The position numbers and the translations under genes are program-made. The notes under the pieces were generated by a model. It was not told where the DNA came from, searched no databases, and saw only the letters and a program-made list of their open reading frames with translations. From assembly GCA_963608705.1 (NCBI GenBank), contig CAVDHB010000018.1:1-52136 (forward strand): a stretch of DNA of 52,136 nucleotides. The letters are read 5' to 3'. The stretch comes from CAVDHB01 sp963608705. GTDB lineage: Bacteria; Bacteroidota; Bacteroidia; Bacteroidales; Bacteroidaceae. Below, in pieces: positions 24,713-34,261 of this stretch (the first letter of the stretch is position 1; the number at the start of each line of letters is the position of its first letter).

Positions 24713-26620
24713 ATGGACACTTTGAAACTTGACCATTTAGATTTGCATTCTGAGAATGGCGTACAGCTCAATATGGATGCGCTCTACCAGATTGCTCCTT
24801 CGGTGTTTACCGAAGCACGTGATCCTAAGACAGGTGAAGTGAGCCGCAAGGTGGACTTCGAGGCATTGCGTCGGTTGCTGGGCGATGATGCGGTGGACGG
24901 TGACGGCGAGTGTTACCGCTTCACATGGGTGGGCAAGAATGCCGCAAAGGCAGAGGCGGCACGGCCTACTGACAAGACACTGCGTCCCGTTCCCGAAGAG
25001 TCGGTGGACTGGGATAACACGAAGAACCTCTACATAGAAGGCGACAACCTCGAAGTGTTGAAACTCCTGCAACGCTCCTACCTCGGCAAGGTAAAGATGA
25101 TTTATATAGACCCACCTTATAACACGGGCAACGACTTTGTGTATGATGATGACTTTGCTCGCACCGCTGCTGAAGAAGACTTGGAGGCTGGAAACATTGA
25201 CGAATTGGGGAATCGCTATCGTAAGAATACGGATAGTAACGGAAGGTTTCATTCCGACTGGTGTTCGATGATTTATCCTCGCTTGCTAGTGGCTCGTTCG
25301 CTGCTTACGGAGGATGGAGTAATCTTTATTTCGATTGACGATAATGAAGTTGAGAACCTTAGGAAAATTTGCGATGAAGTGTTCGGTGAGGGGAATTTTG
25401 TTGCAACTTTGGTGTGGGAAAGAGCTTTTGCACCAAAAAACGATGCACGGTTTATTTCTAATAGCCATGATTATGTTCTGATGTATTCAAAGAATATTGA
25501 TTCTTTTAAAATCGGACGTCTCCCAAGAACAAAAGAGGCGAATGAACGTTATTCAAATCCAGATAATGATCCAAGAGGGGTTTGGCAATCTGATAATCTT
25601 ACAGTGAAAACGTATTCAGCCTCATGCGACTATCCCATCACGACCCCTTCGGGGCGTGTCGTAGAGCCTCCAGCAGGACGCTGCTGGAGTCTCTCGCCGA
25701 AAGCTTTCGGCGAGAGACTCCGAGATAATAGAATTTGGTTTGGAGCGGATGGCAATGGGGTACCAAGGATTAAACGTTTCCTTTCTGAACTTAAATTTGA
25801 TGGAATGGCACCCACGTCTATATTATTTTACAAAGAAGTGGGACATAGCCAAGAAGGTGCGCAAGAAGTAATAAAACTTTTTGCAGATAAAGGTGTCTTC
25901 GATGGTCCTAAACCCGTGAGGTTGTTGCAACGTCTGATAACATTGGCAAACCTCAAATATGATTCTATTGTATTGGATTTCTTTTCGGGAAGTGCTACTA
26001 CGGCTCATGCATTGATGAAAACAAATGCTGAAAAGGGCAAGCATTGTTCTTTCATTATGGTACAATTGCCTGAAGAGATAAGCGAAAGCAAAAAAGAACA
26101 AGGCTACAAAAACATCTGTGAAATAGGCAAAGAACGCATCCGCCGTGCCGGAAAGAAAATCAAAGAGGAGTCGCCTTTAACTACCCAAGACCTCGATACT
26201 GGTTTCCGTGTATTCCACTTGGACACGAGCAACTATGAGGAAGTGTCGAAGTCACCGAAGGACTATTCGCAAGAGACACTCGGCCTCTTTGCGAACAACA
26301 TTAAAGCCGATCGTACAGACATGGACTTGCTCTTCGGCGCAATGCTTGCATGGGGTGTAACGCTTGACCAACCGATGACTTCCGACATTGTGGACGGCTG
26401 CACCATCTACACTGTGAACAATGGCGACCTCGTAGCCTGTTTCTCCGAAGGCATCACCGATAATGTGGTACGTGCAATAGCCGCCAAGGCACCGTTGCGT
26501 GTACTCTTCTGCGATTCCTGCTTCACCCAAGACGCACAGAAGATAAATATCTATGAACAGTTCAAGCAACTCATGGACTGGGCAGATGACGAAGCGTTCA
26601 AAAATATCAAAGTAATCTAA
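24713..26620 (+). CDS. mod: Type III restriction-modification methyltransferase (Mod)
   Basis: This 635-residue protein has the beta-class N6-adenine methylase layout: catalytic DPPYNTGNDFVYDDDF near residue 133, then PRLLVARSLLTEDGVIFISIDDNEV, and the S-adenosylmethionine motif LDFFSGSATTAHALM near 420. The stretch between them, about residues 240-400, is the target-recognition region. The encoding DNA there contains three successive palindromes (see repeat at 25648). The C-terminus should contact Res. A three-gene module separates it from res. Confidence 0.9.
   Translation: MDTLKLDHLDLHSENGVQLNMDALYQIAPSVFTEARDPKTGEVSRKVDFEALRRLLGDDAVDGDGECYRFTWVGKNAAKAEAARPTDKTLRPVPEESVDWDNTKNLYIEGDNLEVLKLLQRSYLGKVKMIYIDPPYNTGNDFVYDDDFARTAAEEDLEAGNIDELGNRYRKNTDSNGRFHSDWCSMIYPRLLVARSLLTEDGVIFISIDDNEVENLRKICDEVFGEGNFVATLVWERAFAPKNDARFISNSHDYVLMYSKNIDSFKIGRLPRTKEANERYSNPDNDPRGVWQSDNLTVKTYSASCDYPITTPSGRVVEPPAGRCWSLSPKAFGERLRDNRIWFGADGNGVPRIKRFLSELKFDGMAPTSILFYKEVGHSQEGAQEVIKLFADKGVFDGPKPVRLLQRLITLANLKYDSIVLDFFSGSATTAHALMKTNAEKGKHCSFIMVQLPEEISESKKEQGYKNICEIGKERIRRAGKKIKEESPLTTQDLDTGFRVFHLDTSNYEEVSKSPKDYSQETLGLFANNIKADRTDMDLLFGAMLAWGVTLDQPMTSDIVDGCTIYTVNNGDLVACFSEGITDNVVRAIAAKAPLRVLFCDSCFTQDAQKINIYEQFKQLMDWADDEAFKNIKVI
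25648..25721. repeat. Three palindromes, including a 36-bp perfect one, inside mod
   Basis: CCCC/GGGG (about 25644-25654), CTCCAGCAG/CTGCTGGAG (25668-25676 with 25681-25689), and a 36-bp perfect palindrome (25686-25721, centred on AAGCTT) lie back to back in the target-recognition part of mod. The reading frame is kept and the protein shows no obvious insertion. Confidence 0.85.
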
Positions 26621-26629
26621 TAAGGGCTT

Positions 26630-26854
26630 ATGGAAAACAATATTAAAGACAAAGTGGAATGGGCTGTGATTTTTGTTACGGAATTTGGCAAGAGACATGG
26701 CTTGACGCTAAAGCAAGCATTCAATTACCTGTTGCGTTACAAAGGTATGGACTTTATGGAGCGGCATTATGATTATTTGCATACACAGTCGTTCGTATCC
26801 ACTGTGGACGACATGACTGCCTATTGCCATAAAATGGGAGGAGGTATCGCATGA
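26630..26854 (+). CDS. DUF3791 small protein inside the restriction operon
   Basis: This 74-residue protein fits DUF3791 well: VEWAVIFVTEFGKRHGLTLKQAFNYLLRYKG, then YDYLHTQSF and a C-terminal DDMTAYCHKMGG. It starts 9 bases after mod and overlaps the DUF3990 gene by ATGA. It is the first gene of a cassette that mirrors 289-1204. Partner or antitoxin role inferred. Confidence 0.8.
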   Translation: MENNIKDKVEWAVIFVTEFGKRHGLTLKQAFNYLLRYKGMDFMERHYDYLHTQSFVSTVDDMTAYCHKMGGGIA

Positions 26855-27327
26855 GATTATATCACGGAACGAATATGGACTTTGAGACCATTGACCTCAT
26901 GAAGTCTAAGCCCAATAAAGATTTTGGTCGAGGTTTTTATCTGTCACCTAATTATGACCAAGCATTGAATATGGCGCAGATAAAGACAGAGCAGCTGCTA
27001 GAAGGTTCACCGATTGTAATGGAGTACGAGATAGATGAAGATGCCATGAACACCCTGCATATACTTCGTTTTGACGAATATAGTGAAGAATGGGCAAAGT
27101 TTATCTTGGCAAACAGAAGAAACGACACCGATACTCCCATACATGACTATGACATCGTGATTGGTCCTATTGCGAACGACCGCGTGGGAGTTCAATTATG
27201 GAAATTCGAGAACCAACTCATCGACTTGCCCACTTTGGTAAACAAGCTGAGATATATGAAGGGCATTACCATACAATATTTTTTCGGAACTCCGAAAGCA
27301 TTGTCGCTATTAAAGAGAATAAGATGA
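26851..27327 (+). CDS. DUF3990 ADP-ribosyltransferase-like protein inside the restriction operon
   Basis: This 158-residue protein begins RLYHGTNMDFETIDL and has KPNKDFGRGFYLSPNYDQA about 25 residues in, the same two motifs as the copy at 501. YHGT plus GRGFYLS is the NAD+-binding signature of ADP-ribosyltransferase-like folds. The later FDEYSEEWAKFILANRR and IANDRV stretches are also shared. It is translationally coupled on both sides (ATGA). Its place between mod and res suggests that its action is linked to restriction; the target is unknown. Confidence 0.8.
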   Translation: MRLYHGTNMDFETIDLMKSKPNKDFGRGFYLSPNYDQALNMAQIKTEQLLEGSPIVMEYEIDEDAMNTLHILRFDEYSEEWAKFILANRRNDTDTPIHDYDIVIGPIANDRVGVQLWKFENQLIDLPTLVNKLRYMKGITIQYFFGTPKALSLLKRIR

Positions 27328-27548
27328 AGGACGAGAAAGAAATGATGAAAGATGACATGGTGACCAAACTTGCCATGTTGCTTATTGAAAATGGCAAGGC
27401 TTCGACAATGACCGAAGCCCTGAACATGGTGATCAATTCAGAAACATACCAACGACTGATTGATGACAAGGCATCTTTGTACTATCAAAGTCCACGCTAT
27501 GTATATGATTTCTTGCTGAATGAATTGCTTACTGGCAAAGTAAAATAA
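27324..27548 (+). CDS. Small helical protein, third gene of the embedded module
   Basis: Starting at the ATGA overlap (27324) this is 74 residues: MVTKLAMLLIENGKASTMTEALNMVINSETYQRL, then KASLYYQSPRYVYDFLLNEL. The longer frame from 27198 overlaps the DUF3990 gene and is unlikely. It ends 6 bases before res. It resembles the small helical antitoxin-like third gene of the sister module in size and place rather than in sequence. Confidence 0.7.
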   Translation: MKDEKEMMKDDMVTKLAMLLIENGKASTMTEALNMVINSETYQRLIDDKASLYYQSPRYVYDFLLNELLTGKVK

Positions 27549-27554
27549 ATCTAT

Positions 27555-30500
27555 ATGGCGACAATGAAGATTAAATACAAGCACCAACGTTTTCAGGCGG
27601 AAGCGGCACGCTGCGTGACGGATGTGTTTCAAGGACAATCCAAGAGCGATGGCATGGGCAACTTCTTGATAGACCAAGGAGCGAACCGTGGTGTCTTTGA
27701 TGTGGAAGGCTTTGGTAACGCTCCCTTGGCATTGAGCCGTGAAAGTCTTTGTGAGAATGTGCGTGCCGTGCAGATGGCACAAGGGTTGAAACCCATCGAA
27801 CACCTCGAAGGGAATGGGCTGACGCTGACCATAGAGATGGAGACCGGTACGGGCAAGACCTACACTTATATCAAAACGATGTACGAGTTGAATAGGCGTT
27901 ACGGCTGGTCGAAGTTCATCATCGTGGTGCCAAGCATAGCCATTCGCGAAGGAGTTTACAAGAGCTTCGAAAGCATGGCGGAACATTTTGCCGGAGAGTA
28001 CGGGCGACGGATGCAATATTTTATCTACAACTCCAAGCAACTTTCCAAGATTGACAGCTTTGCACAGGACAATGGCATCCATGTGATGATTATCAACACA
28101 CAGGCATTCAACGCCTCGATGAACGAAGAGAAGAACAAGGAGGGACGTGGTGGAGATGCCGCAGCCCGTATCATCTTTTCCCGACGGGACGAGTTCGGCT
28201 CACGTCGCCCCATAGACATCTTAGCCAAGACAAATCCCATCATGATTATCGATGAGCCGCAAAGTGTACTGGGGTCGGACAAAGGAAATGCCACCCGGAA
28301 AGGCATCCGGCTGTTCAATCCCCTTTTCAAACTGTTGTACAGTGCCACCCACCGCAAGGACGATATTTATAATATGGTGTTCCGTCTTGATGCCATTGAT
28401 GCTTACAACAAGAAATTGGTGAAGAAAGTGGAAGTGAAGGCGGTGCATCAGGTAGGTTCTACGGCCACGAATGGTTATGTGTATTTAGATGAAATAGTCA
28501 TCGGCAAGGGCAATCCACAGGCACGAATCGGCTTTGATGTGAAAACGAATAGCGGTACAAGGCAGGTGATGCGTTTAGCGGATGAAGGGTTCGACTTGAA
28601 AGCGCAAAGCGGAGGATTGCACGAATACGAAGAAAACTTTGTGTTAGAACGTATTGACGGCCTGACGGGAACGGTGCATTTCCTCAATGGGCTGACGCTG
28701 CAAGAGGGCGATATCGTAGGGGCTGCCAATGAAGACGTGGTGCGTAGACAGCAAATCCGCGAAACCATCAAGACCCATTTGGAACGCGAACGTCAGCTCT
28801 TCTCCAAACACATCAAGGTACTCTCCCTTTTCTTCATTGACCATGTAGATAGTTATCGGCTATACGATAAGGAGAGTGTAGGAAAAGGTAAGTTTGCCGA
28901 AATGTTCGAGGAAGAGTATCAGAAAGCCATACAAGAATTAATGCCCACTTTCACAGATGAAGCTTATACCCGTTTTCTCTCTGACCCACAGAATGCGTGT
29001 AACAAGGTACACGACGGCTATTTCTCGATTGACAAAAAAGGAAACTCCGTAGAGTCGAAGAAGCGTGAAGGAGAGAATGAAGAGCGTGGCTTTGACTTGA
29101 TCATGAAGGACAAGGAGCGGCTGTTGAGTCAAGACTGCCCCGTGCGTTTCATTTTCTCGCACTCTGCACTCAAAGAAGGTTGGGATAATCCGAATGTATT
29201 TCAAATCTGCACATTGAAAGATACTGCCAATAAAATAAAGAAACGTCAGGAAGTGGGACGGGGTATGCGCCTTTGTGTAAACGACCGGGGCGAGCGACAG
29301 GATGCCGATGTGTTGGGTGATGCTGTATTCGACACAAATATCCTTACAGTCATTGCCAGTGAGAGCTACGATGATTTTGCCAGGAAACTGCAAACTGAGA
29401 TTGCTGAAGCCTGCGATAGTCGTCCGGTGGTGGTTACGCCCACTCTGTTTACGGATGAGATGGCACAGACAGAAGCAGGTGTCACCATGAAAATTACCAC
29501 GCAGCAAGCAGTAGATATCCATGAAGAGCTGATTGCACAAGGATACGTCAAGAAAGGAAAGCTCACACAGAAATATTTCGCTGAAAAGAAGAATGGCACG
29601 CTTGACTTCGGGGAAACGAATGATTTGAAATCGTTTATCGTCAGGCAGCTCGACAAGGTATTTAATCCGGACAATATAAAACCAGCGAACGGACGAGACA
29701 AAAAAGAGGCGAAGTTCAATGTCGAAAATTTCCATAAAAAAGAGTGGCAGGAACTGTGGAAGCGCATCAATGTGCGTACTTACTACAACGTGAACTTTGA
29801 TACTTCAAAGTTGATTAAAAACGCTATTAACGAACTGGACAAACATTTGAATGTAACGGAAATACGAATCGTGGTGGAAAGCGGTTCGATGGAAGGCATC
29901 CGTGACCGCGAAGAACTGGAAGCCAGTGCCGCCATGTCTGCTGCCAAGGTGAAAACCATCCGCGTGACCGAAGCTGTGGGTAATAATGTAACCTATGACT
30001 TGGTGGGCGAATTAGTGCAGAGCACAGGACTGACCCGCCGCACGATTGTGGCCATGCTACAAGGCATCAAGCCCGGTACATTCCACCAGTTTAAGCTCAA
30101 TCCCGAAGAGTTTATAATCAAGGCCGGAAGAATCATCAACGACTGCAAAGCCATTTCACTGATACAGCACATTCGATACGAAAAACGGGAGCAGACATTT
30201 GACTCTGATATCTTCGAAGAAGCTACCCTGCGTGGGACTTTAGGCAAAGATGCCATCGAAAGCAGCAAGTCGCTCTATGACCTCATAGTAGTAGATAGCC
30301 AGGGCATTGAAAAGTCGTTTGCCGAATCATTGGAGAAAGAAGAAGACGTGGTGGTTTATACCAAACTGCCTGGCGGCTTCTATATCAACACTCCGATGGG
30401 TAAATACAATCCGGATTGGGCGGTAGCTTTCCGCGAAGGAAGCGTGAAGCACGTCTATTTCGTAGCCGAGACAAAAGGCAATGACATTGAAGCCTCGCAA

Positions 30501-30626
30501 TTACGCAAGGCGGAAGATGCCAAAATAGAGTGCGCACGCCGACATTTTGCCATCATCAGTACAGGAGAAGTGGTGTACAGCGTAGTAAAAACCTATCAGG
30601 ATTTGTATAATGCAGTAATGAAATAA
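27555..30626 (+). CDS. res: Type III restriction enzyme helicase-nuclease subunit (Res)
   Basis: A 1023-residue protein. SF2 helicase motifs: EMETGTGKTYTYIK near residue 95, MIIDEPQSV near 232, LKEGWDNPNVFQICTL near 538, and KKRQEVGRGMRL near 560. A C-terminal nuclease domain shows NPDWAV and FVAETKG (PD-(D/E)xK-like, about 950-975). It cuts DNA together with Mod after ATP-driven movement. The start could be 27555 or 27564. The gene is intact. Confidence 0.9.
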   Translation: MATMKIKYKHQRFQAEAARCVTDVFQGQSKSDGMGNFLIDQGANRGVFDVEGFGNAPLALSRESLCENVRAVQMAQGLKPIEHLEGNGLTLTIEMETGTGKTYTYIKTMYELNRRYGWSKFIIVVPSIAIREGVYKSFESMAEHFAGEYGRRMQYFIYNSKQLSKIDSFAQDNGIHVMIINTQAFNASMNEEKNKEGRGGDAAARIIFSRRDEFGSRRPIDILAKTNPIMIIDEPQSVLGSDKGNATRKGIRLFNPLFKLLYSATHRKDDIYNMVFRLDAIDAYNKKLVKKVEVKAVHQVGSTATNGYVYLDEIVIGKGNPQARIGFDVKTNSGTRQVMRLADEGFDLKAQSGGLHEYEENFVLERIDGLTGTVHFLNGLTLQEGDIVGAANEDVVRRQQIRETIKTHLERERQLFSKHIKVLSLFFIDHVDSYRLYDKESVGKGKFAEMFEEEYQKAIQELMPTFTDEAYTRFLSDPQNACNKVHDGYFSIDKKGNSVESKKREGENEERGFDLIMKDKERLLSQDCPVRFIFSHSALKEGWDNPNVFQICTLKDTANKIKKRQEVGRGMRLCVNDRGERQDADVLGDAVFDTNILTVIASESYDDFARKLQTEIAEACDSRPVVVTPTLFTDEMAQTEAGVTMKITTQQAVDIHEELIAQGYVKKGKLTQKYFAEKKNGTLDFGETNDLKSFIVRQLDKVFNPDNIKPANGRDKKEAKFNVENFHKKEWQELWKRINVRTYYNVNFDTSKLIKNAINELDKHLNVTEIRIVVESGSMEGIRDREELEASAAMSAAKVKTIRVTEAVGNNVTYDLVGELVQSTGLTRRTIVAMLQGIKPGTFHQFKLNPEEFIIKAGRIINDCKAISLIQHIRYEKREQTFDSDIFEEATLRGTLGKDAIESSKSLYDLIVVDSQGIEKSFAESLEKEEDVVVYTKLPGGFYINTPMGKYNPDWAVAFREGSVKHVYFVAETKGNDIEASQLRKAEDAKIECARRHFAIISTGEVVYSVVKTYQDLYNAVMK

Positions 30627-30691
30627 TAATTTAAATCTAATGCATGGGGGTACATAAACTTCCCCTATGCGTTATTAACGAACCATTGTCA

Positions 30692-31905
30692 ATGAATACA
30701 ACTGCACAAGGTGATGAATATGAAAATAAAGTCTTACAATTAGTCAAAAGACTGATTAATGATGGAACTTTAGCCACAGGGAAGCATTTTTCTGTTCACC
30801 GACACCAATCATATCCTATTGATTTTGGCACAGACAGTTTTGTTGCAGATATTTCTATCGAAGTGAGAAACCCACATTTTAATAATGAGATTTCTAACCT
30901 TATTATCTTTGAATGCAAGGGCTTAGGAAGAAAGCTAGACAAATCTGATTTGGAAGAATGGCGCGGTCGTTTAAAAAATCTACCATTTGGAACTAAATTG
31001 TATTTTGTCACAAAAACCGGATTTTCTCAGCCTATTATAACAAAAGCCTCAAATTCTGGAATAGGACTTATTGTATGGAGTGGAGAAGGTGAAGAAAATT
31101 GGATAGCTACGCGCTCTTTAAATGAATTGGAACGACAAGATTTTAATTTCAACTTACTACGTGGTGAAAATATGTCTTCCTTTTTTCCACTCATTTATGA
31201 TATGGGATGTTTTCAAACTTTTGGTGAAATGTTGAGAATGAATAATATTCCAATTAAGACGCCAATCCTTAAACCTTCATATTTAAGTAGAGCGCAAATA
31301 TGCAATATTGTGAATCAGCTTATTAACACACATGATTTTTATTCAATCAATACAGTTCGAAATGAAGATAAATTGATATCTTATTTGGGGGTTAAAATTG
31401 AGTTCCAAGAATTACCTCAAACTCACAATGGCATGTATGATGCAACAAACCATTGTATTATAATGCCGAATTGGTTAATCTCCCATCCCCATAGATTGCG
31501 TTTCTCTATAGCGCATGAACTTGGACACGCTTATCTGCACAGAGAGAAACTCAAACAATATGAGTCTTTTTTTCTCCCAATGACCCTCTTGCATATAATC
31601 CTCCAGAGTCAGAATTTCATTGGTTTGATGTTCAGGCCAATGACTTTGCTTCATATTTACTTATGCCTGATGCAGCTTTCAAACAAGCCGTAACAATGCT
31701 ATTTCTGCAACACGGATTACATAATCCTCCTTTTATTATAGATAATCAAAAAGGTAAATTCCGTATCTATTATTCTATTGCAGATTCTTTAGCTACTCAT
31801 TTTGATGTTTCAAATGAACATGTAAAAAGCAGGCTGCTAAAAGATGGGATAGTAAAAATCACTCGCCAACCGAATAGAATAGGGAATATTCTTAGAGGGT
31901 ATTAA
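30692..31905 (+). pseudogene. PD-(D/E)xK nuclease-like plus ImmA/IrrE-type metallopeptidase, frameshifted at T7
   Basis: The first frame (from the ATG at 30692, or 30644) encodes a restriction-nuclease-like domain (ADISIEV ... LIIFECKG) and then a zinc peptidase motif IAHELGHAYLH. At a run of seven Ts (31567-31573) the sensible frame shifts by -1: SPNDPLAYNPPESEFHWFDVQANDFASYLLMPDAAF continues into the frame ending at 31905. Eight Ts, or -1 slippage on the in-frame T-TTT-TTT, would give one protein of about 400 residues. It could be phase variable, recoded or broken. It follows res and probably shares its transcript. Confidence 0.75.
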
Positions 31906-31978
31906 ATACAAGAGTGTTATATTTAGGAATATCGTATTTTATAGATTTACAATACGTTTTTTGCTCCTCAATAATCCT

Positions 31979-32004
31979 CGCCCTACGTCTCACGGCGTAG
32001 GGCG
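31979..32004. terminator. Hairpin between convergent operons
   Basis: CGCCCTACG (31979-31987) pairs with CGTAGGGCG (31996-32004). It lies between the restriction operon and the pcfJ-like gene, which converge. No U-tract follows on either side, so it is a moderate terminator call. Confidence 0.5.
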
Positions 32005-32028
32005 AAAATCAAAACACATATCAGAAAC

Positions 32029-33303
32029 TTATGCTGTAACCCTCGCTTCCAAGAAGCGGTGGGCATTGGCATTTACTAATTCAATAATTCTGTTATGGTA
32101 CTCCGTATTGGAGTTGCACACACCACGGCTCTGCACAACCTTACCTTGTGTCAGCGAGAACTCCACGGTCTCGATTCGGTTGCCTTGACAGTCGTGTGCC
32201 GATAGGATAATGGTGTCAGTCTTGGCATAGTATTCGCAGTGGAATACACAGTGATGCAGCTTTTCGCCCTCCTCCCTGTAAGCCTCCAATGAGTTCAGCA
32301 CGGAGATTTCAAGGTCGTTGTCTCTGATGACGATACCGAAGAAGCAGGACTTGTTCTTATAGAAGTTCGCCTCATGTCTCTTGGCTTTCATCATTTGCTC
32401 CATGTTCCTACGCCTTTCTTCCATGGCAGTGGCTTTTTTCAGCCAATGGTCATGCTCGGCTTTGAGGTCTTTGGGGCAAATATACTTGGCGTTGTGTATG
32501 TCCTTGCCACACTTGTCAAGCAGACGGATGGTGTCGCACCATATCCCGTAGTCATTAGGTCTGTAATGCTGCCGTGCCGCCACCTTGTATGACCGCCAAT
32601 ATCTGTCAAGCTCGAAAGTGTTGCTGATAAAGTATGCAACAGCCTTATAATCATTGGCTTTCATCATTGTCTCTATGCGGTGGTCTGAAAGCAGGGCTTT
32701 CGCCAAACGCATGGGATGGCAGTCGGGAAGCCTGCCCCTCATGCCATTGCGCCTCAATATAGGTATTGTGGAATAATGCGGATAGACGTATGTGTCAGAG
32801 ATTATCCAATGTACATCGGACATCCGCCTAAGTTCAATGGATGAAGCTCATTCAAAGCAGTCTCGGTAAATTCCCAAAGTACGCCTCAATGAAGTGAGGG
32901 CGGTCTTTCCCTTGTCGTTAATCCACAGGCGGCACACCTCCACGCAGAATGTCCTCATTGGCTTTCCTTTCTTGTAAATGACTGTCAGCAGGAACACACG
33001 CTGCACTTGCAGCCCGTCTTTGACTTCAAGGGTGGAAAAGTAGCTTGTCTCTCTCTTGTTCCTTACCAATGTATCTTCCACCTTCAAACGGTGTCCGCAG
33101 TGAGGGCAACGGATGTGCTTGCCTTTTCCCTTGTGGTCGAACTTTCCTCCGCAGTCGCCACACGTACACTTATGTCCCGAAGTGCGGAATACAATATGCC
33201 CCACCACGTTCCTTACAGCCCAATCCACGGCTTTTGAACTGATGGCGGCAAGCCTCTCGTTGGAGGCTGCCACCGCTTTCTCAAATTTCGTTCTCGGTTT
33301 CAT
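32029..33303 (-). pseudogene. PcfJ-like protein interrupted by an in-frame TGA
   Basis: One reading frame runs from 33303 to 32029 with a single TGA at 32848-32850. The N-terminal part carries a zinc-ribbon pair (CTCGDCGGKFDHKGKGKHIRCPHCGHR). The C-terminal part carries the PcfJ-like domain (VAYFISNTFELDRYW, KLHHCVFHCEYYAKTDTIILS). Around the stop the frame reads YRDCFE-stop-ASSIELRRM; homologous proteins, as I recall them, have a Trp there, so TGG-to-TGA is likely. Restarting at 32823 could still make the C-terminal 264 residues. PcfJ-like genes belong to conjugative elements. Confidence 0.75.
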
Positions 33304-33306
33304 GGC

Positions 33307-33729
33307 TCAAAAATCAAATAGTGAGGGTTGTAGTTGCATGGTCTCTTGCGACTTGCTTGCCCTTGGCTTGGAGTGGCGTGTCTGCAACTTGCGCAGCTCC
33401 TCGTCTTGGTAGCGTCTGAGGGCGATTTGCCGTTGTTCTGCCTTTTCCTCCTCGGTCAGCTCTATATGGCGGTTCACCACCACATTGCAGGTGATTGGCT
33501 CTCCAATTTCCAATGAAGGCTCATCTATGGCATGTACCGCCATTGAAAATACCTCCATGTCGGAGAAGCCGCAACATCCCGACTGCTTTACTTCGTTCAG
33601 TATATAAGTCACCACATCGTCAATGGTGCGTGTCGTGGTTTCATATTTGGTACGGAAGAGTTCGTCCTCTTTTGCCCTCTTGTCAAGATAATCCTTGATT
33701 ATCTCTTTGAAATGCTCTGTTCCTTTCAT
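33307..33729 (-). CDS. PcfK-like protein
   Basis: From the ATG at 33729 this is 140 residues: MKGTEHFKEIIKDYLDKRAKEDELFRTKYET, then VVTYILNEVKQSGCCGFSDMEVFSMAVHAIDE, the usual PcfK-like core, and a charged C-terminus ending in LQPSLFDF. It sits 3 bases before the pcfJ-like gene, the standard pairing on Bacteroidales conjugative elements. The longer frame to 33828 overlaps the neighbour. Confidence 0.8.
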   Translation of the reverse strand: MKGTEHFKEIIKDYLDKRAKEDELFRTKYETTTRTIDDVVTYILNEVKQSGCCGFSDMEVFSMAVHAIDEPSLEIGEPITCNVVVNRHIELTEEEKAEQRQIALRRYQDEELRKLQTRHSKPRASKSQETMQLQPSLFDF

Positions 33730-33766
33730 ATCCGTTCTGATAATGTGTCGTTTGAAATGCCGTTTA

Positions 33767-34255
33767 TTAGAAATGGTAGCCCATGACTGCCCCGATGTAA
33801 ATCCGTTTCCCGACTTGAAGGTTGCCAATCATAATCATTAGCTCCCTTGAACGCTCCGCCAGTCCGTAGCAGTTTGCGAAGTCCGTCACAAAGAGGGCAT
33901 CCGTGCCAAGCGGATTGAGGATGGCTTTCTGTAGCTGGTAAGCGGGTCCGACCCACTTCATGATATTATCCTCTTCAATGTCCTCCACCTTGCTGCGTAT
34001 GGTTCGGAGATATTCTTTCTTCCACTCTTTGAAACCACCTTGAAAAACAAGCGTATCTCCGTCCTCACTGAGTGTGAACATCCCTTTGGGCAAAATACGC
34101 TCCACAAGGTAGCAGATACTCTCCTTGCATTCTTCCTCGCTGTACTCGTAGGCATAATCAAATGAGGTCATGTCTCCTGCCTCGATGTGGTCGATACCGA
34201 TACGTTCTTCTTTTGCTATCGGTTGGTCGCTGATTTGAAAAATGATGCTGTGCAT
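33767..34255 (-). CDS. Hypothetical protein behind structured leader B
   Basis: From the ATG at 34255 this is 162 residues (MHSIIFQISDQPIAKEERIGIDHI...). It is an acidic alpha/beta protein with a C-terminal LMIMIGNLQVGKRIYIGAVMGYHF. The frame continues upstream through the leader but loses protein-like character, and the conserved leader sequence ends just before 34255. Function unknown. First gene of the pcfK-pcfJ operon. Confidence 0.65.
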   Translation of the reverse strand: MHSIIFQISDQPIAKEERIGIDHIEAGDMTSFDYAYEYSEEECKESICYLVERILPKGMFTLSEDGDTLVFQGGFKEWKKEYLRTIRSKVEDIEEDNIMKWVGPAYQLQKAILNPLGTDALFVTDFANCYGLAERSRELMIMIGNLQVGKRIYIGAVMGYHF

Positions 34256-34261
34256 AGTTCT

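Noticed and set aside
32848..32850. Selenocysteine or other recoding at the TGA in the pcfJ-like gene
   Set aside because: No sign of a selenocysteine element and the position fits a lost tryptophan better.
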